This document shows positions 18,490-25,989 of a DNA stretch of 64,000 nucleotides, piece after piece (the first letter of the stretch is position 1; the number at the start of each line of letters is the position of its first letter). This DNA is from CAIJMI01 sp964448085 (GTDB lineage: Bacteria; Patescibacteriota; Microgenomatia; UBA10105; UBA927). The stretch is from positions 1 to 64,000 of the forward strand of contig CAYUUX010000001.1 of the NCBI GenBank assembly GCA_964448085.1. The letters are read 5' to 3'. A program made the position numbers and the translations under genes. Under the pieces are notes generated by a model that saw only the letters and a program-made list of their open reading frames with translations, was not told where the DNA came from and made no database searches.

Positions 18490-19788
18490 TTACATTCTCC
18501 CGACACCGTAATACCGGTATCCTAATTCTTTCATACGCTGCGGATCATAGATATTCCGTCCATCAAAGAGAACTCGATCCTTAAGGGATTTGGCCAGCTT
18601 CACCAAATCGAGTTGCTTGAATTCATTCCACTCTGTAACTACAGCAACTGCATCCGCATCCTTTGTTGCTTCATAAGCGGATGTCGTATATATAACTTCA
18701 CCAGGCAACACTTTCTTCGCATTCTCCATAGCAACAGGATCGTATGCCTTGATAGTGACCCCCTCCTTCAGCAGAGCATGTATGATTGTTATGGATGGTG
18801 CAAATCGCATATCATCGGTATCTGGCTTAAAGGACAATCCCAAAACAGCAATGGTTTTCCCTTTGAGGGATCCGTTATAATGCCGTTTTATCTTTTCAAT
18901 AAAATGTGTCCTTGCTTCGTCGTTGATAGCATCAGTTGCTTGAAGAAGTGAAAAATCGTATCCGTGTTCTTTTGCAATGGCAATCAGCGCTTTCACATCT
19001 TTCGGAAAACAACTTCCTCCATATCCAACACCCGGATATAAGAAATTTCTTCCAATCCGAGAATCAAGACCGACACCTTCCAACACTTTCTCTACGTCTG
19101 CCCCGACTTTTTCTGAAAGGAACGCCATGGCATTGGCAAAGGATATCTTCACGGACAACATGGCATTGGCTGCATACTTGATCAACTCCGCGGTTTCCAC
19201 GTTGCACAGCACCAATTTTGTATCGATCGGTTCATGCAAATCAACCAAAAGTTTTTGCGCACGATCCGATGTTGTGCCGATGACGACGCGTTGGGGATGC
19301 ATTGTGTCTCCGACCGCTTGCCCCTGACGCAAAAACTCCGGGCAGGAAGCAATTGCAAACGACGACCCTTCTGGCTTTACTTCATTTAATATCTCTCCAA
19401 CCTTCTTGTTCGTTCCGGGAGGAACCGTACTTTTTACGGAAACCACCTTGTAGCCGACCAGATTTTTCCCTATTTCCCGTGTAGCATTAAATACCTCAGT
19501 CAAATCCGCTTCACCTGTTGGCTTGGGAGGCGTACCAACTGCAATAAAGACGACTTCCGAAGGAACGACGGCCTCTTTGTACTCCAGTGTAAAAATCAAA
19601 CGCCCCGCGTCAACGTTTCTTTTCACTATTTCTGATAATCCAGGTTCATAAAACGTGGCAATGCCCTGCTTCAATTTTTCTATTTTTTCCTTATTTCGAC
19701 CAACAACCCATACAGTATTACCCAAATCGGCAAATACCGCTGCGGTTACCAACCCTACATACCCATGACCAATGAATGCTACAGTCAT
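18490..19788 (-). CDS. ugd: UDP-glucose 6-dehydrogenase
   Basis: 432 residues from ATG 19788, seven bases after a strong GGAGG. The TTG at 19803 that would extend the frame contains this ribosome site and is rejected. The Rossmann loop is VAFIGHGYVGLVTA; the central helix carries ELIKYAANAMLSVKISFANA; the catalytic cysteine lies in GGSCFPKDV, and the C-terminal NDP domain in LGLSFKPDTDDMR. It oxidises UDP-glucose to UDP-glucuronate with two NAD+. Related UDP-ManNAc dehydrogenases share the fold, but the motif set fits Ugd/TuaD. The uronate would be a building block for the surface polymer made by the downstream genes. Confidence 0.92.
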   Translation of the reverse strand: MTVAFIGHGYVGLVTAAVFADLGNTVWVVGRNKEKIEKLKQGIATFYEPGLSEIVKRNVDAGRLIFTLEYKEAVVPSEVVFIAVGTPPKPTGEADLTEVFNATREIGKNLVGYKVVSVKSTVPPGTNKKVGEILNEVKPEGSSFAIASCPEFLRQGQAVGDTMHPQRVVIGTTSDRAQKLLVDLHEPIDTKLVLCNVETAELIKYAANAMLSVKISFANAMAFLSEKVGADVEKVLEGVGLDSRIGRNFLYPGVGYGGSCFPKDVKALIAIAKEHGYDFSLLQATDAINDEARTHFIEKIKRHYNGSLKGKTIAVLGLSFKPDTDDMRFAPSITIIHALLKEGVTIKAYDPVAMENAKKVLPGEVIYTTSAYEATKDADAVAVVTEWNEFKQLDLVKLAKSLKDRVLFDGRNIYDPQRMKELGYRYYGVGRM

Positions 19789-19812
19789 ACAAACGTCCTC
19801 CAAAAAAAGAGC

Positions 19813-20682
19813 TTAGACGGTTTTGTGTTGTTTCACTTCCTGCATACCAGCTTCGACAGTGTGAAGCCGAATATTCAGAGCATCTATTTTATCATGTTTT
19901 AAGCATGCCTTTTGCGGAACGGGCGCGCGGCCCTGAAAGAATTCTGCAAATGTTGTCTTTTCAACCAATGACGCATCGAGCTGAAACGTCCTCGCAAGCA
20001 TACACATCACGTCGTAAGGAACAACGGCGTCTTGGCTCGGAACATGAAATATCCCTCCCGCATCCTTCTCCACGAGGGTAGTAATCGCACCCGCAAGATC
20101 ATCGACAAACGTGCAAACGATCAGTTGATCTGTAGGGGCCTTCACAGGTTGTCCGGAAGCAAGACGCTCACGTATCTTGTGAAATACATCCATTTTCCCA
20201 ACAGGATTTGCGCGGTAAGGATTTGCTATGCGCACAATTAACCCGTGCGATCCGAGTTTCTTAACCGCTTCCTCCCCATAGAATTTCGTTTTTGCATAAA
20301 ATCCGAGCGGGTGCGGCGCATCATCTTCACTGTACGCATCTTTTGTCCCGTCAAACACGTAATCGGTTGAAATATAGAGAAGTCGTTTCCCGAGTTGTTG
20401 GCATAAATTAGCTATGTGTTGTGTTGCGTGCACATTTACTTTCCATGCAGCGCTTTGTTCCCCAAGGTCTTTTTCTTTTTCCGCTTCCTGTACATTCGTG
20501 TACGCGGCAAAGTGAAACACCCATGGTGCGTCGGACGCAGAAAATCGCTCTTTGAGCACATCGACGTTGGTGATATCCACACCAGTTTCCATACTGAGAT
20601 TCTCAAATGTACATGAAGAACTGAGAAGTTCAACTACGCGGGATCCAACCATTCCTGAGAGACCTGTACCTAAAATCTTCAT
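19813..20682 (-). CDS. rfbD: dTDP-4-dehydrorhamnose reductase
   Basis: 289 residues. N-terminal MKILGTGLSGMVGSRVV is the NADPH loop of RmlD; FHFAAYTNV, YISTDYVFDG and the catalytic pair in YAKTK follow in the family order. It reduces dTDP-4-dehydro-L-rhamnose to dTDP-L-rhamnose, the last step of the pathway. Its ATG overlaps the TGA of rmlB. Residues near the C-terminus (QGRAPVPQKACLKHDK) resemble the usual substrate-binding end RP.....L. dTDP-rhamnose probably feeds the rhamnosyltransferase-like gene at 4059. Confidence 0.9.
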   Translation of the reverse strand: MKILGTGLSGMVGSRVVELLSSSCTFENLSMETGVDITNVDVLKERFSASDAPWVFHFAAYTNVQEAEKEKDLGEQSAAWKVNVHATQHIANLCQQLGKRLLYISTDYVFDGTKDAYSEDDAPHPLGFYAKTKFYGEEAVKKLGSHGLIVRIANPYRANPVGKMDVFHKIRERLASGQPVKAPTDQLIVCTFVDDLAGAITTLVEKDAGGIFHVPSQDAVVPYDVMCMLARTFQLDASLVEKTTFAEFFQGRAPVPQKACLKHDKIDALNIRLHTVEAGMQEVKQHKTV

Positions 20683-21698
20683 TCGCGTGCCCCTCCGTAT
20701 TGCCTCTCATAGTATGTGGCATATGTGCCGGATTTTATCCGCTTCCACCACTCGACATGTGTCTCATACCATTGAACGGTCTTTTGCAACCAATCATCAA
20801 ACGAGTATAACGGTTTCCAGCCAAGCTCTTTTTGAATTTTCGTCCAATCAATTGCGTACCGACGATCGTGTCCGGGACGATCCTTAACAAATTCAATCAC
20901 CGATTCATCCTTTTTCATACATCCGATGATTTTACGGACAACATCAACGTTGCTGATATCCTCGGTCACCCCACCAACACAATATGTTTCCCCAATCTTC
21001 CCCTTGGTAAGAACTGCGTCAATTGCCCGACAATGATCTTCAACATAAAGCCAATCCCGGACGTACAATCCGTCTCCATACACCGGTACCTTTGTATTTT
21101 CTAATATATTGGTTATAGCAAGGGGAATGAATTTCTCCGGAAACTGATATGGCCCGTAGTTGTTGGAACAATTCGTTATCGTTATCGGAAGCCCGTACGT
21201 ATCATAATATGCCCGCACGATGTGATCAGAACCTGCTTTGCTTGCCGAATACGGGCTATGGGGGTTATATCTGGTACCCTCGCTAAATTTCTCTTTACTC
21301 TCCAAAGCAAGCGCTCCGAATACCTCATCTGTTGATACGTGATGAAAGCGGCTAACTTTTAGCTGAAGAGCAGCTTCAAGAAGCACCTGCGTTCCCAAGA
21401 CATTTGTTTTGATAAAAGGGGATGCATCAAGAATAGATCTGTCCACATGGCTTTCTGCGGCAAAATGCACCACTACATCACACCCTTCCATTGCCTTCAA
21501 TACCATGCTTGGATTGGTAATATCTCCTTTGACAAAGGAATACTGACTATTCCCCTCCACGTCTTTCAGATTTTCTAGATTCCCGGCATACGTAAGCGCG
21601 TCAAAATTCACGATGCTATCGCTTGGATGTTCATGCATCCAATACAAAATGAAGTTGGATCCGATAAAACCGGCACCACCGGTGACAAACAATTTCAT
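20679..21698 (-). CDS. rfbB: dTDP-glucose 4,6-dehydratase
   Basis: 339 residues from ATG 21698, one base after the preceding stop; a 39-codon extension to 21815 runs back into that gene and is rejected. Motifs: FVTGGAGFIGSNF for NAD+, STDEVFG with the catalytic Asp-Glu, and YSASKAGSD with the Tyr-Lys pair; NCSNNYGPYQFPEK and RDWLYVEDH are RmlB signatures. It converts dTDP-glucose to dTDP-4-dehydro-6-deoxyglucose. RmlA, which makes dTDP-glucose, is not in the window. Confidence 0.94.
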   Translation of the reverse strand: MKLFVTGGAGFIGSNFILYWMHEHPSDSIVNFDALTYAGNLENLKDVEGNSQYSFVKGDITNPSMVLKAMEGCDVVVHFAAESHVDRSILDASPFIKTNVLGTQVLLEAALQLKVSRFHHVSTDEVFGALALESKEKFSEGTRYNPHSPYSASKAGSDHIVRAYYDTYGLPITITNCSNNYGPYQFPEKFIPLAITNILENTKVPVYGDGLYVRDWLYVEDHCRAIDAVLTKGKIGETYCVGGVTEDISNVDVVRKIIGCMKKDESVIEFVKDRPGHDRRYAIDWTKIQKELGWKPLYSFDDWLQKTVQWYETHVEWWKRIKSGTYATYYERQYGGARE

Positions 21699-21699
21699 A

Positions 21700-22173
21700 T
21701 TAGGTAATTTTTGTATTTGTGATCGGTTTCCCCTGCACCCAGTCGTATCCGATGGACACATCGTCGTACTGTATTCTTCCCTCTTCTTCAGGAGCATAGG
21801 TCCGACTGGTTGCATAGACGAAATGACAGGGTCCTTCCAACACTTTCATTCCGTGTGCAACACCTGCAGGAATTTTAAGCACCATATTATCCGGTGCATC
21901 ACCGAGAATGTATTCCTCTGTTTGCCCTTTTGTGGACGACCCCTCACGCGCGTCATACAACACGGCTTTTATTTTTCCTGTCACACAGAACCACCAATCG
22001 ATTTGTGTCGTGTGCAGGTGCCATGCTTTTACCACCCCTTCAACCATAAATGAATGGGATAACTGTCCGAACCCCTCGGAAAAAAATTCATCCGTATTTC
22101 TGATGATCTCTTCAAAATAGCCACGTTCGTCGGGATGTCGAACGAGTTTCTTGATCATAACGCCGTTTATCAT
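21700..22173 (-). CDS. dTDP-4-dehydrorhamnose 3,5-epimerase-like cupin protein
   Basis: 157 residues, shorter than the usual 180-190 of RmlC. A single cupin barrel with RHPDERGYFEEI, the histidine-containing KAWHLHTTQIDWW and GKIKAVLYDAR, and KIPAGVAHGMKVL. These correspond to the RmlC active-site histidine strand and the sugar-binding strands. Position in front of rmlB and rmlD argues for dTDP-4-dehydrorhamnose 3,5-epimerase, but short cupins of this kind can also be 3- or 3,4-isomerases for other dTDP sugars. A second ATG lies five codons into the reading (22158). Confidence 0.78.
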   Translation of the reverse strand: MINGVMIKKLVRHPDERGYFEEIIRNTDEFFSEGFGQLSHSFMVEGVVKAWHLHTTQIDWWFCVTGKIKAVLYDAREGSSTKGQTEEYILGDAPDNMVLKIPAGVAHGMKVLEGPCHFVYATSRTYAPEEEGRIQYDDVSIGYDWVQGKPITNTKIT

Positions 22174-22191
22174 AAAGTACTCTTCTTTCTT

Positions 22192-22440
22192 TTATGTCCA
22201 AAGAATCGTCAACAACAATACAATTGCTATGGAACCGACAAGACAATATTCTATCACAACCTTTGGATGGAGATCCCCCTCAAGACTGTGATAGATGATG
22301 CCCCACAGTACATAGGATATTGCCGTCGCAATTCCTATATACATCTGCATTGTTTTGTCTCCATTTGCTCCCCAGAATGTGAAGATGCCTGCAAAAAGGA
22401 TGATCACTAACACAATGAGATTAACCTGTGACAATTTCAT
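22192..22440 (-). CDS. Small membrane protein, unknown function
   Basis: 82 residues with three hydrophobic segments (about 7-24, 34-51 and 60-81) and short charged loops. I do not recognise a family. Its ATG overlaps the TGA of the CAP-domain gene, so it is co-translated with it and may be a partner in the membrane. Confidence 0.65.
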   Translation of the reverse strand: MKLSQVNLIVLVIILFAGIFTFWGANGDKTMQMYIGIATAISYVLWGIIYHSLEGDLHPKVVIEYCLVGSIAIVLLLTILWT

Positions 22441-23399
22441 AACAACGTACCCCTTCGCACAATACTCAGTGCTATAAACATCGCGGTAAAAAACAAAATA
22501 TGAGCCATATTATGGCCTGCGATACGCACGATTTTCTTTTTGGATACCACAATACCATCCAAGATAAGCACGCCTACCAATAGCCCCATGAACAAAAATG
22601 CCACATCTCGTGTCAAGGCAGGAATGTTAATCAACGGATGTAATACCACCTGGGAAAATGCATTGAACAAAAATGTAGCAACAGGTGTTACCTGCAGCTT
22701 GGGAACAATCACAGGTTCCGCTTCTGCCACTCTCGTTTCAACCTGTTCACCGAGTTGTTCGGGGACACCCTCGTTTTTCTCAACAACCGCAGCCTGCTCC
22801 AATACGACGGTCTTCACCGGCTCCGCGGCAACTACCGTTTCACCGGCACCAAACATCTGCACAACCAGCGTTGTTTCTTCGCCACCCAAAACGCCGTTTA
22901 CAATGGCAAATCCTACATCCCGGTATCCCGGTTTCACAATATTTTCCTTGTGCGTTGGAGAGGCCATCCATGCGTCAATCACTCCTTGGCTTGTGGCAAA
23001 ATTTTTCGCTAGATTTTCCCCTGCTACGGTATATTTGTATCCCGCAGCTTGAATAAAATTCCATGGCGTTTTTCCCTGAGGGCTGTTATGCGCCCAATAG
23101 TTATTCGCAAACATATCTTGCGCCTTTGCGGCAGCTGCCTGAGAAAGTGTCATATTGAGCGTCAACGGACCAATGCCCGCGGCAGAACGCTGTGCATTCG
23201 TTCCGGACAACAGCTGATCAACCCTGATGTCGGTTGCGTATCCCAAGACGTTCGGAAATTCTCTGTGAAGTATTCTGACACCGAAATTAAATATTGCGAA
23301 GATCAGAATGTAGCAAAGCATCGAATCCACATGCAATGCGCGGGCGTGATGATTATTTGAATGATGCGGCAAGAAAAAATGCCGAAGAAATCTCTGCAT
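22437..23399 (-). CDS. CAP (SCP-like) domain membrane protein
   Basis: 320 residues. A hydrophobic stretch at about 27-44 is a signal anchor. Residues about 60-190 form a CAP/SCP-PR1 domain: LLSGTNAQRSAAGIGPL, AAAKAQDMFANNYWAHNSP, GENLAKNF, AWMASPTHKENIV and YRDVGFAIVNG, with the usual His/Glu cavity residues. A Val/Glu-rich linker is followed by two C-terminal helices (about 255-280 and 292-312). CAP proteins are secreted or surface-bound and have no single known bacterial activity. A TATCAT six bases upstream of the ATG suggests a leaderless start of the transcription unit that leads into the rhamnose genes. Confidence 0.85.
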   Translation of the reverse strand: MQRFLRHFFLPHHSNNHHARALHVDSMLCYILIFAIFNFGVRILHREFPNVLGYATDIRVDQLLSGTNAQRSAAGIGPLTLNMTLSQAAAAKAQDMFANNYWAHNSPQGKTPWNFIQAAGYKYTVAGENLAKNFATSQGVIDAWMASPTHKENIVKPGYRDVGFAIVNGVLGGEETTLVVQMFGAGETVVAAEPVKTVVLEQAAVVEKNEGVPEQLGEQVETRVAEAEPVIVPKLQVTPVATFLFNAFSQVVLHPLINIPALTRDVAFLFMGLLVGVLILDGIVVSKKKIVRIAGHNMAHILFFTAMFIALSIVRRGTLL

Positions 23400-23405
23400 A
23401 ATTCC

Positions 23406-23411
23406 ATGATA
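23406..23411 (-). promoter_or_regulatory. Predicted -10 of a leaderless promoter for the CAP gene
   Basis: TATCAT on the minus strand, 6 bases before the ATG at 23399; no clear -35. Weak alone, but the spacing matches other unit heads in this window. Confidence 0.35.
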
Positions 23412-23447
23412 CCGATTCAGAAAGAAAAATTCCAGGAGCCTCTCGCG

Positions 23448-23783
23448 TCACTTCCATTTATCCTGTTCGTACGGGATATCAACGTCTTGCATTGCATCGT
23501 GCCCATTCACTGGTACTTGAAGCATATAGCCAAGCGTCCTTGCTATCGCAACACCTACCCGACGCCCCATATACGATCCACTATCAACCAGAACTTCAAC
23601 TTCTTTAATATCCGACAGCGCTCCAGATGCCCCATCAAGAGCCTCCACAAGAAGCGCCAATACCGATTGTGCATGTGATGTGTTTGCACATTCAACGAGC
23701 TGCTCTTTCTTTTTTATATCGTACAAGAGAACACGAGTTGCATCAGATACACGCGTATCGATAATAAGCTTCCATTCGTTCAT
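23448..23783 (-). CDS. tsaB: Half-length TsaB-like protein
   Basis: 111 residues from ATG 23783, in ATGA overlap with the tsaC stop; the longer reading to 23882 lies inside tsaC. The order of features follows the N-terminal lobe of TsaB: a first strand with KLIIDTRVSD, the SHAQSVLALLVEAL helix (HS.. in TsaB), a variant of the GPGSFTG-R-G loop reading DSGSYMGRRVGVAIA, and LGYMLQVPVNG. The second ASKHA lobe, about 100 residues, is absent. TsaB normally is the dimerisation platform of TsaD for t6A tRNA modification. Operon position after tsaE and tsaC supports the assignment. Some key residues differ, so a degenerate or minimal version is possible. Confidence 0.68.
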   Translation of the reverse strand: MNEWKLIIDTRVSDATRVLLYDIKKKEQLVECANTSHAQSVLALLVEALDGASGALSDIKEVEVLVDSGSYMGRRVGVAIARTLGYMLQVPVNGHDAMQDVDIPYEQDKWK

Positions 23784-24364
23784 ATGTGCACCGCCCCCTG
23801 CCGGATAATTGTATATGGATTCACGGAACAATCCACGACGGTGGAAGATTGGCCAATTGGACACTCCCCGGGTATGACACAATCAACGAGCTTAATAAAC
23901 TCAGGATCTACGTCAGCGAGAGAATGCGGCGTTTTCATTTTGTGAATATTGGCAGAAGGCCCTATTATCGATACCCCTGTCCCTTCGATCAATTGTTGCA
24001 CTATCGGGTGATTTGGCCATCGAAGTCCCACCGTTGGACCGCCAGCGCGAATAGGGGAGTCGATCAATTCTTTTTTGCACGTATCTACTATGGTTAAAGC
24101 CCCAGGCCAATATTGCCGCATAAAACGTCGTACAATATTTGATGGGTCAAGGAAATAGGCGAGTGCCTGTGTGGTCGAACTAACCAAGACCGGTAATGCT
24201 TGTGTTAATGGCCTTTGCCGGATGGCAAATATTTTTTTCACGGCCTCAGGCTTATCAATGCGACACCCTACACCAAATGCAGTGTCTGTAGGAAAAATGA
24301 TTATGCCACCATCATTGAGGATCCCTATCGCTTTTTTTATGAGAACACCTTGATTATTTTCCAT
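23780..24364 (-). CDS. tsaC: Threonylcarbamoyl-AMP synthase (Sua5/YrdC)
   Basis: 194 residues from ATG 24364, which has GAGG seven bases upstream; a GTG at 24394 and an ATG at 24388 lie further inside tsaE. The YrdC fold is seen in GGIIIFPTDTAFGVGC, KIFAIRQRP (KxR-x-P/K motif for ATP), YWPGALTIV, VGLRWPNHPIV and IIGPSANIHK. It makes threonylcarbamoyl-AMP from threonine, bicarbonate and ATP for the t6A37 modification of ANN-decoding tRNAs. It overlaps tsaE by 11 bases. There is no C-terminal Sua5 domain, so it is the short TsaC type. Confidence 0.92.
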   Translation of the reverse strand: MENNQGVLIKKAIGILNDGGIIIFPTDTAFGVGCRIDKPEAVKKIFAIRQRPLTQALPVLVSSTTQALAYFLDPSNIVRRFMRQYWPGALTIVDTCKKELIDSPIRAGGPTVGLRWPNHPIVQQLIEGTGVSIIGPSANIHKMKTPHSLADVDPEFIKLVDCVIPGECPIGQSSTVVDCSVNPYTIIRQGAVHI

Positions 24365-24821
24365 ATGACACCTCAATATTCCGCCCATTTTCACCTTTCC
24401 CCTGTGATAGGCGTATATCCGTCCTCTCTAAAGGCACGTTGTCTCCTAAACGCTCTGCCCATTCTATTATGACTACGGATCCGGATTCAGACATCATTTC
24501 GTGTAACGCTAATGCGTTCATCTCACGCACGTCTTTTACGCGATAAAGATCGATATGGTACAAAAAACGGTTTTGTTTCGGAATTTGATAACGTCGCACA
24601 ATAATGAAGGTTGGGGAGAGAAGGCGAGAGGTGATACCCAAACCTTCTGCAATTCCCTGAACGAGTGTTGTCTTCCCTGCCCCCAGGTTTCCATATATAC
24701 AGAGAACCTGTGCTCCTCGCTCCCCTCTTCCTGCAGATAACGTTAAAGAATCTGCAATTTTTTTGCCCACGTTTTTAGTCTCTTGGGCGCTTGTGGTAAC
24801 CATCTTTGTACTATTCCCCAT
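24354..24821 (-). CDS. tsaE: tRNA t6A biosynthesis ATPase TsaE
   Basis: 155 residues. The P-loop is IYGNLGAGKTTLVQGIAEGLG; SPTFIIVRRY and FLYHIDLYRV are the switch-like and Walker B regions, and VVIIEWAERLGDNVP is the typical TsaE end. It drives the TsaB-TsaD-TsaE cycle for t6A. The ATG at 24821 has GGAG ten bases before it; an internal ATG at 24803 would give a family-like N-terminus (MVTTSAQET). Either way it overlaps the VanZ-like gene by 61-79 bases, unusual even here. TsaD is not in the window. Confidence 0.9.
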   Translation of the reverse strand: MGNSTKMVTTSAQETKNVGKKIADSLTLSAGRGERGAQVLCIYGNLGAGKTTLVQGIAEGLGITSRLLSPTFIIVRRYQIPKQNRFLYHIDLYRVKDVREMNALALHEMMSESGSVVIIEWAERLGDNVPLERTDIRLSQGKGENGRNIEVSYGK

Positions 24822-25156
24822 GATATTGCTGCTCCAAACATGTCAATTATAGCATCACGAAGCCTTCCTTCACGTGTCGGTATAAATTTTTGGTGTATTT
24901 CGTCACTGAGCGCGTATAAAGCAGTTACGATAAATGCAAACGCGTATACTGTTCGCATGTGTTTCGTTTTCAATGTATTTTTTGCAGCCCTGAAAACCAA
25001 TACATACAACATCGCATATTCAATCAGGTGAAGGCTCTTAAAAATTACGAAGCTGACCACATAGGAATCGGATACCGCCACCTTCTGTCGGGAAGAAAGA
25101 AAAAAAATGAGGAGCATCCAGCAAAAAGCCGGTGCCCAATAACGAATGAACTTCAT
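24743..25156 (-). CDS. VanZ-like membrane protein
   Basis: 137 residues from ATG 25156, in ATGA overlap with the preceding gene. Four hydrophobic segments and the VanZ-family markers WMLLIFFLSSRQ, KSLHLIEYAMLYVLVFRA, ALSDEIHQKFIPTREGRLRD, and DMFGAAISWG. The SDE..Q...R motif is the most conserved part. VanZ from the vancomycin-resistance cluster gives low teicoplanin resistance; the wider family has no proven role. The C-terminal basic tail is encoded in the overlap with tsaE. Confidence 0.85.
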   Translation of the reverse strand: MKFIRYWAPAFCWMLLIFFLSSRQKVAVSDSYVVSFVIFKSLHLIEYAMLYVLVFRAAKNTLKTKHMRTVYAFAFIVTALYALSDEIHQKFIPTREGRLRDAIIDMFGAAISWGIVQRWLPQAPKRLKTWAKKLQIL

Positions 25157-25968
25157 AAAGAATGTCTCTTCAAGTATACGCGTTTCCAGACGGCAAGAAC
25201 AACAGCAACACAAGCAAGTCCTACCCCGGTGCCCAACAAGACGAGAATCATTGGTTTCTGCCTCTCAAACATCGGATCGTTATATTCGGTCGACGATGAA
25301 GCGGTTTCCACGATTCCCAGTACTGTTCCCGAAGAAATCTCAGGAGAAGCCGTCGATTTTATCTCTACTGATGTCTGAGTTGGTATTCGTGTTGGCGTTA
25401 CGGTTGCGCTCGGGCGCGGTGTTGAAGTCGGTGTTGTGGTTGGTGTATTGGACGGTGTACAGGTAGCTGTCGCGGTTGGCGGCAGTGCAGTTGGTGTTGG
25501 AGTCGGACCGGTAATGGTTATTGTTTTTTCTGATGACCAGGTTGGAGATCCACAACTTGTCGTATAGCGGCCAAGCTTAAAGAGATATTCCCCCGGACCA
25601 TTGTAATAACTGTTTTCTGCGTCTGGTTTAATATGCAACACCCCGCTCCAACTCCCCTCTTTGAGATCATCAAGCGCTATCTTGAAATATTCGGTACAAC
25701 TTGCCCCTGATGCATTTATCCACGAACCCGTATTATTTTGTGTATACCCGAAGTAACTTGACCCGCTCGGATAAAACACCCCTCGAATATAGGAATCGCC
25801 GGAGCAGCCCGAGCAATATAATATCGTTTGAATACCTACTTCCTCTTTTTCATCAACAGAAGTCGGAAGATCGGAGAAAGAAATAGATGTTACTGCATAT
25901 ATTGCATGAGGCAAACATAAGAGAATACCGGCCGCAAGACCCACGACCATTGGTATCCGGGCAGTCAT
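25153..25968 (-). CDS. Exported surface protein with Pro/Thr-rich stalk and C-terminal anchor
   Basis: 271 residues: signal peptide at 1-26 (cut likely after HAIYA), a cysteine-containing domain at about 27-150 (CSGCSG, GASCTEYFK, TTSCGSP, several possible disulphides), a PT-rich linker at about 153-205 (TPTPTALPPTATAT and similar), and a membrane helix at about 238-262 followed by KRVYLKRHSL. The order suggests a domain held away from the membrane by a stalk. I do not recognise the folded domain. It sits between the M23 gene and vanZ in the ftsEX operon, so it may act at the envelope or division site. Confidence 0.75.
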   Translation of the reverse strand: MTARIPMVVGLAAGILLCLPHAIYAVTSISFSDLPTSVDEKEEVGIQTILYCSGCSGDSYIRGVFYPSGSSYFGYTQNNTGSWINASGASCTEYFKIALDDLKEGSWSGVLHIKPDAENSYYNGPGEYLFKLGRYTTSCGSPTWSSEKTITITGPTPTPTALPPTATATCTPSNTPTTTPTSTPRPSATVTPTRIPTQTSVEIKSTASPEISSGTVLGIVETASSSTEYNDPMFERQKPMILVLLGTGVGLACVAVVLAVWKRVYLKRHSL

Positions 25969-25989
25969 ATGATCAATACTATCCAGTCT

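Noticed and set aside
19789..19803. TTG start at 19803 for ugd
   Set aside because: This stretch contains the GGAGG ribosome site of the ATG at 19788.
25350..25520. Short tandem repeats of TG/GT-rich triplets as a repeat array
   Set aside because: They encode the Pro/Thr-rich stalk of the surface protein; the codons vary, so this is low-complexity coding sequence and not a CRISPR or satellite.
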